64,000 nucleotides of DNA from Cohnella algarum (GTDB lineage Bacteria > Bacillota > Bacilli > Paenibacillales > Paenibacillaceae): assembly GCF_016937515.1 (NCBI RefSeq), contig NZ_JAFHKM010000002.1:4211001-4275000 (forward strand), in the 5' to 3' direction. The notes beneath the pieces are model-generated. The model worked only from the letters and a program-made list of their open reading frames with translations, was not told the DNA's origin and did not search any database. How positions within the stretch are numbered: position 1 is the stretch's first letter; each line of letters starts with the position of its first letter. The position numbers and the translations under genes are program-made. Positions 28,731 to 37,295 of the stretch are shown piece by piece.

Positions 28731-28805
28731 TTTTCAGATAAGCGACGAAGGAGGTCGTCCGATATATCGGCTCGGCCGGAATTCGCGAACGGAAAGGAGT
28801 TCGTT

Positions 28806-29836
28806 ATGGAATCCAGTCAAGCTTTCCGCGAGCTGCGCGACGGCAAAATCCGCCCGCTATACGTTTGCTACGGCACCGAAGCGTATCGCATGAACGAATT
28901 CGCGGAGCAGTTGGCGGGCAAACTGATCGAACCGGAACACCGCGACATGGCGATCGTCCGCTTCAGCACGTCGGAGGTTTCAATCGACCAAATCGTCGAC
29001 GAAGCCGAAACGCTTCCGTTTCTCGTGCCTTATAAGCTGGTGTTCGTGCGCGACAGCGTCGTGTTCGCTTCGGCGGGCAAGGAATCCGCCAAAATCGAGC
29101 ACCGAACCGAACGGCTCCTGGACTATATGCGAACGCCGTCGGAAACGACGATACTCGTCTTCCTCGTCCCTCACGAAAAGCTGGACGAACGCAAAAAACT
29201 GACCAAAACCGCCAAGCAAGCCGACAACGTCGTTCGTTTCGCGCAGCTGTCGGCGGACGATTTGATGCAATGGATCGCCCGCAGGGCGGAAAGGCAAGGA
29301 CGGCGCTTCGAAACGTCCGCGCTGGATGAGCTGCTGCGCCGAATCGGGACGGATATGGGATCGCTCGCCGCGGAAACGGACAAGCTGTGCCTGCATGCCG
29401 GCGATCGGGGACGGTAACCGCCGCGTCGGTCGCGGAGCTTGTGCCGGCCAGCATCGAACAAAGCGTGTTCAAGCTGACGGAGGAGATCGCTGCGCTGCGC
29501 ACGGACAAGGCGCTCGCGCTTTATTACGATTTGCTCAAGCAGCGGGAAGAGCCGATCAAGCTGACGGCGCTGCTCGTCAGGCAATTCCGCAACATGCTGT
29601 TCATCAAGGAGCTGGCGAAGCAAGGCTATACGCCGCAGCAAATGGCCGGCCAGCTCGGGCTGCACCCGTATGCGGTGAAGGTGACGAGCGAGCATATCCG
29701 CGGCTTCAGCACCGAGCGGCTGACGGCGCTGCTGAGCCGGCTTGCCGAGCTCGACTACGAGATGAAGACGGGACAAGTGGAAAAAACGCTCGGCCTGGAA
29801 TTGTTCCTGATGGAAGCGGGAACGCCGACAGGCTGA
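28806..29836 (+). pseudogene. holA: DNA polymerase III subunit delta, apparent frameshift
   Basis: HolA opens the beta clamp in the clamp-loader complex. The first part (about 201 residues: LYVCYGTEAYRMNEFAEQL, FLVPYKLVFVRD, DNVVRFAQLSADDLMQWI) ends at TAA 29415-29417, and the second part (VTAASVAELVPASIEQSVFKLTEEI ... LFLMEAG) continues in another frame to 29836. Adding one G to the run GGGG at 29407-29410 restores GDRGTVTAAS and a normal product of about 343 residues. Since the gene is essential, a sequencing error is more likely than inactivation. ATG 28806 follows GGAAAGGAG. Order holA-rpsT-gpr is as in Bacillus. Confidence 0.9.
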
Positions 29837-29862
29837 CGGACAGGCCTGGACCCCGGCAAACG

Positions 29863-29906
29863 AAAAAAGCCGTTCGATGCGTCGAAACGCAAAGATCGGC
29901 TTTTTG
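29863..29906. terminator. Intrinsic terminator between holA and rpsT (convergent)
   Basis: AAAAAAGCCG pairs with CGGCTTTTT around an inner GCG/CGC hairpin; A and T runs on both sides allow bidirectional use. Confidence 0.8.
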
Positions 29907-29930
29907 GCGCTGCTTATGTCAGAAACAAGC

Positions 29931-30203
29931 TTACGCTTGTTGGGACAGAGCGTTCAACTTTTTGGCCAGGCGGGATTTTTTGCGGGCAGCCGCATTTTTA
30001 TGGATGAGGCCTTTGGTTACCGCTTTGTCCAGCTTCTTCTGAGCCAATTGAAGGGCTTCTTTAGCAACGTTCACATCGGTTCCGACAACCGCTTGGTCAG
30101 CCTGTTTGACGGCCGTACGGAGGGCGGATTTTTGGGAAGCGTTACGCAGACGGCGCTTCTCGCTCGTCTTGGTCCGTTTGATGGCGGATTTGATATTCGG
30201 CAT
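29931..30203 (-). CDS. rpsT: 30S ribosomal protein bS20
   Basis: A 90-residue basic protein starting [20 protein letters not shown] with the C-terminal [21 protein letters not shown] typical of S20, which binds 16S rRNA in the body of the 30S subunit. On the minus strand, opposite holA and gpr, as in Bacillus. The start is behind GGGAGGTGA. Confidence 0.97.
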   Translation of the reverse strand: MPNIKSAIKRTKTSEKRRLRNASQKSALRTAVKQADQAVVGTDVNVAKEALQLAQKKLDKAVTKGLIHKNAAARKKSRLAKKLNALSQQA

Positions 30204-30232
30204 TCATTTCACCTCCCACTGCAAAACAAGAA

Positions 30233-30262
30233 GTATTTCTCCACACAACTTGTAACATTCTA
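30233..30262 (+). promoter_or_regulatory. Candidate forespore (SigG) promoter of gpr
   Basis: GTATT (30233-30237), an 18-base spacer and CATTCTA (30256-30262) fit the SigG consensus (GHATR, 18 bases, CATWMTA) with one mismatch in the -35 box. gpr is a SigG-controlled gene in Bacillus. Confidence 0.55.
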
Positions 30263-30346
30263 TCATGCAGGGGGGCAAAACGCAAGCAAATCCCGGGCGC
30301 GCCTTAAGCGAACGGAATTCAAACGAACGAAAGGGGCAACGCCAAC

Positions 30347-31357
30347 GTGGGCGATCGAGATTTGGACTTAAGCGCATACGGAGTAAGAACCGATCTGGCA
30401 TTGGAAGCCAGGGAAGCGGCGCAGACCGACGAGAACGGCAGCATCCCCGGCGTGACGAGCGAGACGAACAAGGAAAACGGAATTACCGTCACGCGAATGC
30501 ATATTCAAAACGAGGAAGGCGCGAACCGTATCGGCAAAATGGTCGGCCATTACGTCACGTTGGAGGTGCCGGAACTGCGTCGCGGGGATTCGGATTTGCA
30601 GGATAAAGTGGCGACGGCGTTCGCCCGCGAATTCGAAACGTTTTTGCAGCGGATCGGAGTCGGAGCTTCCGCCAGCATTTTGATCGTCGGGCTCGGCAAC
30701 TGGAACGTGACGCCGGATGCCCTCGGTCCGCTCGTCGTCGAAAACACGATGGTCACCCGGCAATTTTTCGAGCTGATGCCCGACCAGGTCAGTCCGGGCT
30801 ATCGCGCCGTGAGCGCGGTCGCTCCGGGGGTGCTCGGCACGACAGGCATCGAGTCGAGCGATATCGTGCAAGGCATCGTGAACCAATCCAAGCCCGATGT
30901 CGTCATCGCCATCGACGCGCTGGCCGCCCGTTCGCTGGACCGGGTCAATACGACGATCCAGATCGCGGATACGGGCATCCACCCCGGCTCCGGCATCGGC
31001 AACAAGCGCAAAGGGCTCACCCGCGACATCCTCGGCGTGCCGTGCATCGCGATCGGCGTGCCGACGGTCGTCTACGCCTCCACGATCGTCAACAATACGA
31101 TGGACATGGTAATCGAGCACATGAAAAAACATACCGACAATACCGCGCCGCTGTTCGGCGTCTTCGGCTCGATGGCCGAGCAGGAGCGGCTGCAGCTCGT
31201 CAAGGAGGTGCTCGATCCGGTCGGGCACAATTTGCTTGTAACGCCGAAGGAAATCGACCAGTTCATGGAGGATATCGCCAACATTATCGCGAGCGGGCTG
31301 AACGCCGCGCTTCACGAAGCGGTGGATACCGACAACGTCGCGGCTTATACGCATTAA
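30347..31357 (+). CDS. gpr: GPR endopeptidase, spore protease
   Basis: GPR degrades small acid-soluble spore proteins during germination and is made as a zymogen in the forespore. The 336-residue protein has the N-terminal propeptide region with YGVRTDLALEAREA, then ILIVGLGNWNVTPDALGP, GTTGIESSDIVQGIV and DTGIHPGSGIGNKRKGL. It begins with GTG 30347 behind AAAGGGGC. A SigG-like promoter lies about 85 bases upstream. In Bacillus spoIIP follows directly; here about 8 kb of sugar-transport genes intervene. Confidence 0.96.
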   Translation: MGDRDLDLSAYGVRTDLALEAREAAQTDENGSIPGVTSETNKENGITVTRMHIQNEEGANRIGKMVGHYVTLEVPELRRGDSDLQDKVATAFAREFETFLQRIGVGASASILIVGLGNWNVTPDALGPLVVENTMVTRQFFELMPDQVSPGYRAVSAVAPGVLGTTGIESSDIVQGIVNQSKPDVVIAIDALAARSLDRVNTTIQIADTGIHPGSGIGNKRKGLTRDILGVPCIAIGVPTVVYASTIVNNTMDMVIEHMKKHTDNTAPLFGVFGSMAEQERLQLVKEVLDPVGHNLLVTPKEIDQFMEDIANIIASGLNAALHEAVDTDNVAAYTH

Positions 31358-31386
31358 ACGAATGAGAGGCGAAAAAAACGAAACGA

Positions 31387-31435
31387 AAGCTAACCGTCGT
31401 TAGGTGTCGCCTGCGATCGGTTAGCTTGTTTTTTA
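31387..31435 (+). terminator. Rho-independent terminator after gpr
   Basis: AGCTAACCG (31388-31396) pairs with CGGTTAGCT (31418-31426), followed by TGTTTTTT. Confidence 0.85.
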
Positions 31436-31510
31436 TTGTTGTTAGCATAACAAAATCAGATTATAATCAATCGCAACGGCTACATTCCTCCCGAAAAAGG
31501 GGGTGACAAA

Positions 31511-33352
31511 GTGAGCAGAAGGGGGTTTCGCCTGCCGTCTTTCCTGCGTTGGCCCGCTCAACGAATGGAAGGAAAGCTGCTGATCGTCTTTTTGTTTTTG
31601 ATCATCCTGCCGATCGGAATCCTCAGCTACGTGTCCGCCCTCCGTTATTCCGATTCTATCGAGCGCAATACGGCAGCCTATGTCACTCAAATGACCGACA
31701 AAACCATGGGCAAGTTGGACGACTACATTGCCGACATGAGAAAGATTTCCATCATTCCTTCTTATCTGGACGCCATCCAGGCCGGTTTGAAAATGTCCAA
31801 CCAATACTACGAAGGGCGCGCGCTGCCCGAAGAAAACGTTCCGAGCCTGCTGCCCGGAGACCAGCAAAGAACGATCGATATCCAGCGAAAAATCGGCAGC
31901 AGCATTTATTTTTTGAACAATATCAAGCAGGGAACGAATACGGTTTACCTGTTCGACCGGTTCGGGAACGTTTATTACGCCGTCAAAAGCTCGGGAATCC
32001 GCTCGGATTTGCGAACCGTTTACCCGAAATGGCGGGAAATGGCGGCCGAAGCGCACGGCGCTCCCGTTCTCGTCAGCACCCAGGAGGTCGGGGAGTGGGC
32101 GAGCGGCAAACGGTACGTCTTTACCGTCGTCCGGCAAATCATCGATCCTTCGACGTACGAGCCGCTCGGGATGATCGCGGTCGACGCGAACATCGGCGTC
32201 ATCGAAAGCATCGTCCGGGACATGGACGACACGACATCGGGAACGACGCTCATCGTCGACGACGGCGGGAAGGTCATTTACGACAGCGGCCGCCAATATT
32301 TGGGCCAAACGTGGCCGGAGAACGATCTTTTGAGGCAAACGGCCGGGCCGGAGGGAAGCTTCCGCGCCGCTAGCGGCGGGGAGCGGGTTTTGACGATTTA
32401 CAAGCGATCGGAGGTGACCGGCTGGAAGGCGCTCGTCGCCATTCCGGAGCGAACGCTGACGGCGGAAGCTCGGCTTATCCGCAACCAGACGCTCGTGTTC
32501 GCCACGCTCATCGTCGGGTTCGCGCTGCTGATCTCGCTCGTATCCGCTTTCGCCCTGACGCGGCCGCTTCGTTCCCTCGTGCGTCTGATGAAAAAAGTGC
32601 AAAAAGGCAATCTCGACGTCGTATTTCCCGTCGTCCGAAGAGATGAAATCGGCTTGGTTGGCAGCGCTTTCAATCGGATGATCGACCGGGTGAAGCTGCT
32701 CATTGCCGATATTTACGCGATGGAGCAACGGAAAAAGGAGGCGGAGCTGCAATCGCTGCAGCAGCAAATCAACCCGCATTTTATTTACAATACGCTGGAA
32801 TCGATCCGGATGACGGCCGTTTTGCACGACGACGACGAAGTGGGGGATATGGCCCAACTGCTCGGCAAGCTGCTCAGGTACAGCATCCATGCAGGCAAGG
32901 AGACCGTTCCGCTCGCAAGGGAATGGGAGCATTTGCGAATGTACGTCAAGCTGCTGAACTACCGGTATTCGGATCGCTTCGCGCTGGAGCTGCCGGAGGC
33001 GGAGGAACCGATTCAGGTGATGAAGCTGCTGTTTCAGCCGATCGTGGAAAATGCCGTTTATCACGGGCTGGACGAATCGAAGCCGCATTTGCGCATTCGC
33101 ATCGAAAGCCGGGTCGAAGGGGCCGACCGGCTGTTCGCCGTAGCCGATGACGGGGGCGGAATGGAGCCGGATACGCTGCTGCGGCTCCGGTCGAGCCTGA
33201 ACCGGCCGCCCGGGGAGTGGGACGGCAGGGGGATCGGGCTGCGCAACGTGCACGAACGGCTGAAGCTGCGATACGGGGAAGCATACGGCCTTGCGGTCGA
33301 CAGCGAACCCGGCCGCGGAACGGTCGTAACGGTTCGCCTGCCCGCGGGCTGA
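31511..33352 (+). CDS. YesM-type sensor histidine kinase
   Basis: The 613-residue kinase has two membrane helices (about 20-42 and 325-347) flanking an extracellular Cache-like sensor, a HAMP domain (about 345-400), the His_kinase motif QQINPHFIYNTLESIRM (phospho-His) and an HATPase_c domain (PIVENAVYHGL, DDGGGM, GIGLRNVHERL). YesM/YesN pairs control carbohydrate uptake in Paenibacillaceae. GTG 31511 lies behind AAAGGGGGTG. It is followed by its response regulator and ABC permeases, so it probably senses an extracellular sugar. Confidence 0.93.
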   Translation: MSRRGFRLPSFLRWPAQRMEGKLLIVFLFLIILPIGILSYVSALRYSDSIERNTAAYVTQMTDKTMGKLDDYIADMRKISIIPSYLDAIQAGLKMSNQYYEGRALPEENVPSLLPGDQQRTIDIQRKIGSSIYFLNNIKQGTNTVYLFDRFGNVYYAVKSSGIRSDLRTVYPKWREMAAEAHGAPVLVSTQEVGEWASGKRYVFTVVRQIIDPSTYEPLGMIAVDANIGVIESIVRDMDDTTSGTTLIVDDGGKVIYDSGRQYLGQTWPENDLLRQTAGPEGSFRAASGGERVLTIYKRSEVTGWKALVAIPERTLTAEARLIRNQTLVFATLIVGFALLISLVSAFALTRPLRSLVRLMKKVQKGNLDVVFPVVRRDEIGLVGSAFNRMIDRVKLLIADIYAMEQRKKEAELQSLQQQINPHFIYNTLESIRMTAVLHDDDEVGDMAQLLGKLLRYSIHAGKETVPLAREWEHLRMYVKLLNYRYSDRFALELPEAEEPIQVMKLLFQPIVENAVYHGLDESKPHLRIRIESRVEGADRLFAVADDGGGMEPDTLLRLRSSLNRPPGEWDGRGIGLRNVHERLKLRYGEAYGLAVDSEPGRGTVVTVRLPAG

Positions 33353-33387
33353 ACCGCGAATTTCATCCGAAAAAAGGAGGACGAACG

Positions 33388-34176
33388 ATGCTGAAGGTTG
33401 CCGTTGTCGACGACGAGGAACGAATCCGGCTCGGACTAGCCAAGCTGATCGAGAAGACGGACGAATTTTGCCGGGTGGTCGGATGCTACGCGAGCGGGCA
33501 GGATTTGCTCGACCGGCTGCACGGGGAGGAAGCCGACCTGGTGATCACCGATATCAAAATGCCGCAAATGGACGGCCTTCAATTGATCGGCGAGCTTCGC
33601 CGCAGGCGGCCGGAAATCAAGCTGGCGGTCGTCAGCGGGTTCAGCGACTTCAGCTTTGCGAAGCGGGCAATCCGGCTCAACGTGCAGGATTATTTGCTCA
33701 AGCCGGTCGACCGGGAGGAACTCGAACAGCTGCTGATCCGGGTCAGAGCCGAGGTCGAAGGACGGCGGGAACGCGGCGATCCGGCCGATTCCGAGCTCCT
33801 CCGGCGGGAATCCGACAACAGCGCGGTCGAAGCGGTCAAAGCGTTTATCCGCGAGCACTACCGGGAGGAGCTGGAGCTTTCGAAGCTGGCGGAGACGGTG
33901 TATTTGACGCCGAGCTACTTGAGCAAGCTGTTTCGGCACGTAACCGGGGAAACGATCACCGATTACTGGATCGGCGTGAGAATCGGGAGGGCGAAGGATT
34001 TGCTGCGCGAACGCCGCGAGCTCAAAACGTACGAGGTCGGAGAACGGGTCGGATACGCCGATCCGGCCTACTTCAACAAAGTGTTCAAGAGGACGGCCGG
34101 CATGACGCCGAAAGAGTATCGGGAGCGGGCCGGACTTGCGCGCAGCGCCGAAACAATGCCCAATAAAAGACAATAA
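33388..34176 (+). CDS. YesN-type response regulator, AraC DNA-binding domain
   Basis: The 262-residue protein has a receiver domain (DDE pocket, phospho-Asp in LVITDIKMPQMDG, Lys in YLLKPVD) and an AraC-type double helix-turn-helix (ELSKLAETVYLTPSYLSKLFRHVTGETI ... EVGERVGYADPAYFNKVFKRTAGMTPKEYR). It is shorter than typical YesN (about 500) because the middle linker is almost absent. ATG 33388 follows AAAGGAGG. Likely partner of the kinase upstream and activator of the transport promoters at 34169 and 37168. Confidence 0.93.
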   Translation: MLKVAVVDDEERIRLGLAKLIEKTDEFCRVVGCYASGQDLLDRLHGEEADLVITDIKMPQMDGLQLIGELRRRRPEIKLAVVSGFSDFSFAKRAIRLNVQDYLLKPVDREELEQLLIRVRAEVEGRRERGDPADSELLRRESDNSAVEAVKAFIREHYREELELSKLAETVYLTPSYLSKLFRHVTGETITDYWIGVRIGRAKDLLRERRELKTYEVGERVGYADPAYFNKVFKRTAGMTPKEYRERAGLARSAETMPNKRQ

Positions 34177-34241
34177 AAACAAACGGGCTCCCTTATATTC
34201 CCGCTTCAATCCTTTTATAATCTCGTATGAAAGCGGTGCCA
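34169..34241 (+). promoter_or_regulatory. Promoter module of the permease genes: upstream element, TATAAT and cre-like operator
   Basis: GACAATAAAAACAAA at 34169-34183 (overlapping the response-regulator stop), a poor -35 (TTATAT, 34193-34198), TATAAT at 34216-34221 and TGAAAGCGGTGCCA at 34228-34241. The last matches the catabolite-responsive element at all but one fixed position. The same arrangement recurs at 37168-37242. Confidence 0.7.
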
Positions 34242-34286
34242 CGAAGGCAGATCGGCGAGGAGAGGATAAAGGAGGGGGCAAAAAAC

Positions 34287-35165
34287 GTGTTTCGGATGAG
34301 CTACAAAAAGCAGCGAATCGCCATCTTGTTCGGATTTTTAACCGTTCCCGTGCTTTTGTGCTTGACGTTTTCGTTTTATCCGGCGTTTTCGATGCTGGCG
34401 TACAGCTTCACCGATTGGAGCGGCGTCGGCTGGGACATGAAATGGGTGGGCTTTGCCAACTACGCCGAAATTTTCTCGCGCCCGGACATTTTCGGAACGT
34501 TCAAAAACAACGCTTATTATTTCGTCGGAGGACTCGTTCAGACGGCGGTCGCGCTCTATTTTGCCGTCATTTTGAGCGGCCGTCTCAAGGGGCGGAACTT
34601 TTTTCGCGCGAGTCTGTTTCTGCCTTACGTCCTGCACGGCACGGCGATCGTCATCATGTTCCGGGCGCTGTACCATGCCGAATACGGATCGTTGAACCTG
34701 CTGCTCGGCGAAGTCGGCTTGGCCGGCTGGCAGCGAATGTGGCTCGGGGACCCGGCGCTCGTCAACGTATCGCTCGCCTTCATTTCCGTCTGGAAGTACA
34801 TGGGGCTGAATATGGTCATTTTTATCGGGGCGCTGCAATCGATCCCGCACGACTATTACGAAGCCGCGAAAATCGATGGGGCGTCGTCCTGGCAAACGTT
34901 CCGTTTCGTCACGTTCCCGTCCATCCGGCGCGTCGTCGAGCTGATGATGATTTTGACGCTGACCGGCGCGCTCGAAGCGTTCGAAATTCCGTACATCATG
35001 ATGCTCGGCGCCAACGATACGTCCACCTTCGTCATTTCCACGCTCGATATGGCGTTCAAGTTTCAAAAGGCGGGGCTGGCCTCCGCGATGGCGATCGTGC
35101 TGCTGATCATGGTCGTCCTCGTGATCGCGGCGCAGCGGAAATTGTTGTTCCGGGAGGAGAAATAG
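34287..35165 (+). CDS. Carbohydrate ABC transporter permease (MalF/LplB type)
   Basis: The 292-residue membrane protein has six predicted helices and the CUT1 permease EAA loop YYEAAKIDGASSWQTFRFVTFPSI. GTG 34287 is preferred to an ATG at 34227 because AAGGAGGGGG at 34269-34278 precedes it and homologues begin shortly before the first helix; ATG 34296 is also possible. It is followed 1 base later by the second permease. No ATPase gene is present in the module; a shared MsmX-type ATPase encoded elsewhere would be needed. Confidence 0.92.
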   Translation: MFRMSYKKQRIAILFGFLTVPVLLCLTFSFYPAFSMLAYSFTDWSGVGWDMKWVGFANYAEIFSRPDIFGTFKNNAYYFVGGLVQTAVALYFAVILSGRLKGRNFFRASLFLPYVLHGTAIVIMFRALYHAEYGSLNLLLGEVGLAGWQRMWLGDPALVNVSLAFISVWKYMGLNMVIFIGALQSIPHDYYEAAKIDGASSWQTFRFVTFPSIRRVVELMMILTLTGALEAFEIPYIMMLGANDTSTFVISTLDMAFKFQKAGLASAMAIVLLIMVVLVIAAQRKLLFREEK

Positions 35166-35166
35166 G

Positions 35167-35994
35167 ATGGTTCGCACCCCCGCATGGATACGGGCGCTTC
35201 AATACGCGACGCTGATCGTCGGCCTGTTTATCGTCTTTTTTCCGATTTATTCGGTATTCGTCGGTTCGTTCAAAACGCAGGTCGAATATTACCAGTCCGG
35301 CCTCCGGCTGCCCGAAAGCTTCCTGAACTTCGATAACTTCGCGAAGGTGTACGAGGTCGGCAAGCTCGGGCTCGGCTTTAAAAACATTTTGATCATCCTG
35401 GTCGTCGCCGTCGCCGGAAACGTGCTGCTCGGCACGATGACGGCTTACGCGCTCGGCCGTTTCGAATTCAAGCTGCGCAAGCCGATCATGGGCATGTATT
35501 TGATCGCGCAGATCATCCCGGCCATTACGACCCAGGTGGCGACGTTCAGCGTCATCCAGGCGCTGGGCGCCTACAACCGCCTGTCCGCTCCCATCTTGCT
35601 GTATATCGGCGCGGATGTGCTGCAAATCGTCATTTATCTCCAGTACATCAACAGCATCCCGAAGGATTTGGACGAAAGCGCGATGATCGAAGGAGCCTCT
35701 TTGTTTCGCATTTACCGCTCGATCATTTTTCCGCTGCTCGGTCCCGCGACCGCGACGCTCGTCATCCTCAAAACGATTCAAATCTACAACGACTTTTATA
35801 CGCCCTATTTGTATATGCCCAGCCAGAAGCTTCGCGTCGTCTCGACGGCGATCTATTCGTTCGTCGGCCCGAACGCCGCGCAAATCAACGTGATTTCCGC
35901 CGGCATTCTCCTGATTTTTATCCCGACGGTAGTCGTCTTCCTGTTCATGCAGCGGTATATTTTCTCCGGGGTGACCAGCGGCGCGGTCAAATGA
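35167..35994 (+). CDS. Carbohydrate ABC transporter permease (MalG type)
   Basis: The 275-residue protein has six predicted membrane helices and the EAA loop DLDESAMIEGASLFRIYRSIIFPLLGP. It pairs with the preceding permease to form the transmembrane channel for a sugar or oligosaccharide. The ATG lies 1 base after the upstream stop, behind GGGAGGAG, so the two are coupled. Confidence 0.93.
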   Translation: MVRTPAWIRALQYATLIVGLFIVFFPIYSVFVGSFKTQVEYYQSGLRLPESFLNFDNFAKVYEVGKLGLGFKNILIILVVAVAGNVLLGTMTAYALGRFEFKLRKPIMGMYLIAQIIPAITTQVATFSVIQALGAYNRLSAPILLYIGADVLQIVIYLQYINSIPKDLDESAMIEGASLFRIYRSIIFPLLGPATATLVILKTIQIYNDFYTPYLYMPSQKLRVVSTAIYSFVGPNAAQINVISAGILLIFIPTVVVFLFMQRYIFSGVTSGAVK

Positions 35995-36086
35995 CGATGT
36001 CCCGTTTCGCGAACGTTCGGTCTATGTTATGATAACGAAAAATTTGGCAATTCGGCGAAAATCGACCGAGCGAAAGCAGGGATCAG

Positions 36087-37220
36087 GTGTCCAGCAAAGT
36101 CACGATGCAGCAAATTGCCGAACGGCTCGGCTTGTCCAAGTTCGCCGTGTCCAAGGCGCTGTCCGGGAAGTCCGGCGTCAGCGCGGATACGCGCGCCAAA
36201 ATTATCGAGACGGCGACGCAGCTCGGCTATTTCGCGCAAAATCGAACGAGCCGGGCGCGCGGGCGTTCGGCGGCGGGCGGAGAACGGAAGGGAGAGACGG
36301 TCGTCGTGCTCATCCCGAACGTGCGGTATCAAACCCGGGGGTCGCGATATTGGGGGAAAATTATCGACGGCATCGACTTCGCTCTCGAAAAACGGAAATT
36401 AGGCATGATGCTGGCGACGGAGCAGGGCGAGGGTTCGCTGGCGCGGCTGATCAATCCGGAGGGCGTGCTCGGGCTGATCGGCGTCGGGCTGATTTCGGGC
36501 CAGCAGCTGCTGGAAGTCCGGAGCCTGCGCATCCCGTTCGTCCTCGTCGACCACGAAGATCCGCTCGTTCCGGCCGACGCGCTGTTCGCGAACAACGGCG
36601 AAGGCATGCGGCGGATCGTCGACTATTTGATCGGCGAAGGGCACCTCCGGCTGCAGTTTGTCGGAAACATCCGGTATTCGCGCAGCTTTGGCGAGCGGTG
36701 GCTCGGGTTTCGTTCGGCGCTCGAGGAGCGGGAAATCGGCGGCTTCCAGGAGCCGGAATTGCTTGCGCTCGCGGGCGAGAACCGGTCCGAGCTGACGGAA
36801 GCGCTGGAGCCGATCCTTCGCCGCATGCTCGGCGAAGGGACGCTGCCGACGGCGCTCGTTTGCGCCAACGATTCGCTCGCCATTTGCGCCATGACCGCGC
36901 TGATGAAGCTCGGCGCGAGCGTGCCCGCGGACTGCTCGGTGACGGGGTTCGACAACATCGAGGACGCCGCGCTCGCGCGGCCGCCGCTGACGACCGTTCA
37001 CGTGGACAAGGAAGGGCTCGGCCGGCGGGCGGTGGAAGCGCTGCTGCGGCGGATCGAACGTCCGGGAGAACCGCGGGAGCGGATTTTGCTGACGGGAGAC
37101 GTCGTGCTGCGGCAGTCGGCAACCGCCCGAACGGGGCGAAACCGCGCCGGCGCATTTAGCATAACCGACGACAATAAAAACAAATGCATTGCCTTTTATC
37201 CCCTCCCATTTTCTCTATAA
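36087..37220 (+). CDS. LacI family transcriptional regulator
   Basis: The 377-residue regulator has the N-terminal LacI helix-turn-helix (VTMQQIAERLGLSKFAVSKALSGKSGVSADTRAKI) and a periplasmic-binding-like sensor domain (VVVLIPNVRYQTRGSRYW ... TALVCANDSLAICAMTALM ... VTGFDNIEDAALARPPLTTVHVD). It starts with GTG 36087. The C-terminal 30 or so residues (after about LRQSATARTG) lack similarity to the family and are encoded over the promoter of the binding-protein gene. It likely represses this transport cluster. Confidence 0.9.
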   Translation: MSSKVTMQQIAERLGLSKFAVSKALSGKSGVSADTRAKIIETATQLGYFAQNRTSRARGRSAAGGERKGETVVVLIPNVRYQTRGSRYWGKIIDGIDFALEKRKLGMMLATEQGEGSLARLINPEGVLGLIGVGLISGQQLLEVRSLRIPFVLVDHEDPLVPADALFANNGEGMRRIVDYLIGEGHLRLQFVGNIRYSRSFGERWLGFRSALEEREIGGFQEPELLALAGENRSELTEALEPILRRMLGEGTLPTALVCANDSLAICAMTALMKLGASVPADCSVTGFDNIEDAALARPPLTTVHVDKEGLGRRAVEALLRRIERPGEPRERILLTGDVVLRQSATARTGRNRAGAFSITDDNKNKCIAFYPLPFSL

Positions 37221-37242
37221 TGAGTAAATGTAAGCGATGCCA
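37168..37242 (+). promoter_or_regulatory. Promoter module of the binding-protein gene, duplicate of the permease module
   Basis: GACAATAAAAACAAA (37168-37182), no clear -35, TATAAT (37216-37221) and TGTAAGCGATGCCA (37229-37242, cre-like). The upstream element and TATAAT lie 48 bases apart, against 47 in the other module. It overlaps the 3-prime end of the LacI gene. Confidence 0.72.
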
Positions 37243-37295
37243 TCTCGTTAAATGGAATCCAATGGAACTCAAATCGATTGTTGGGGGGAACAAAC

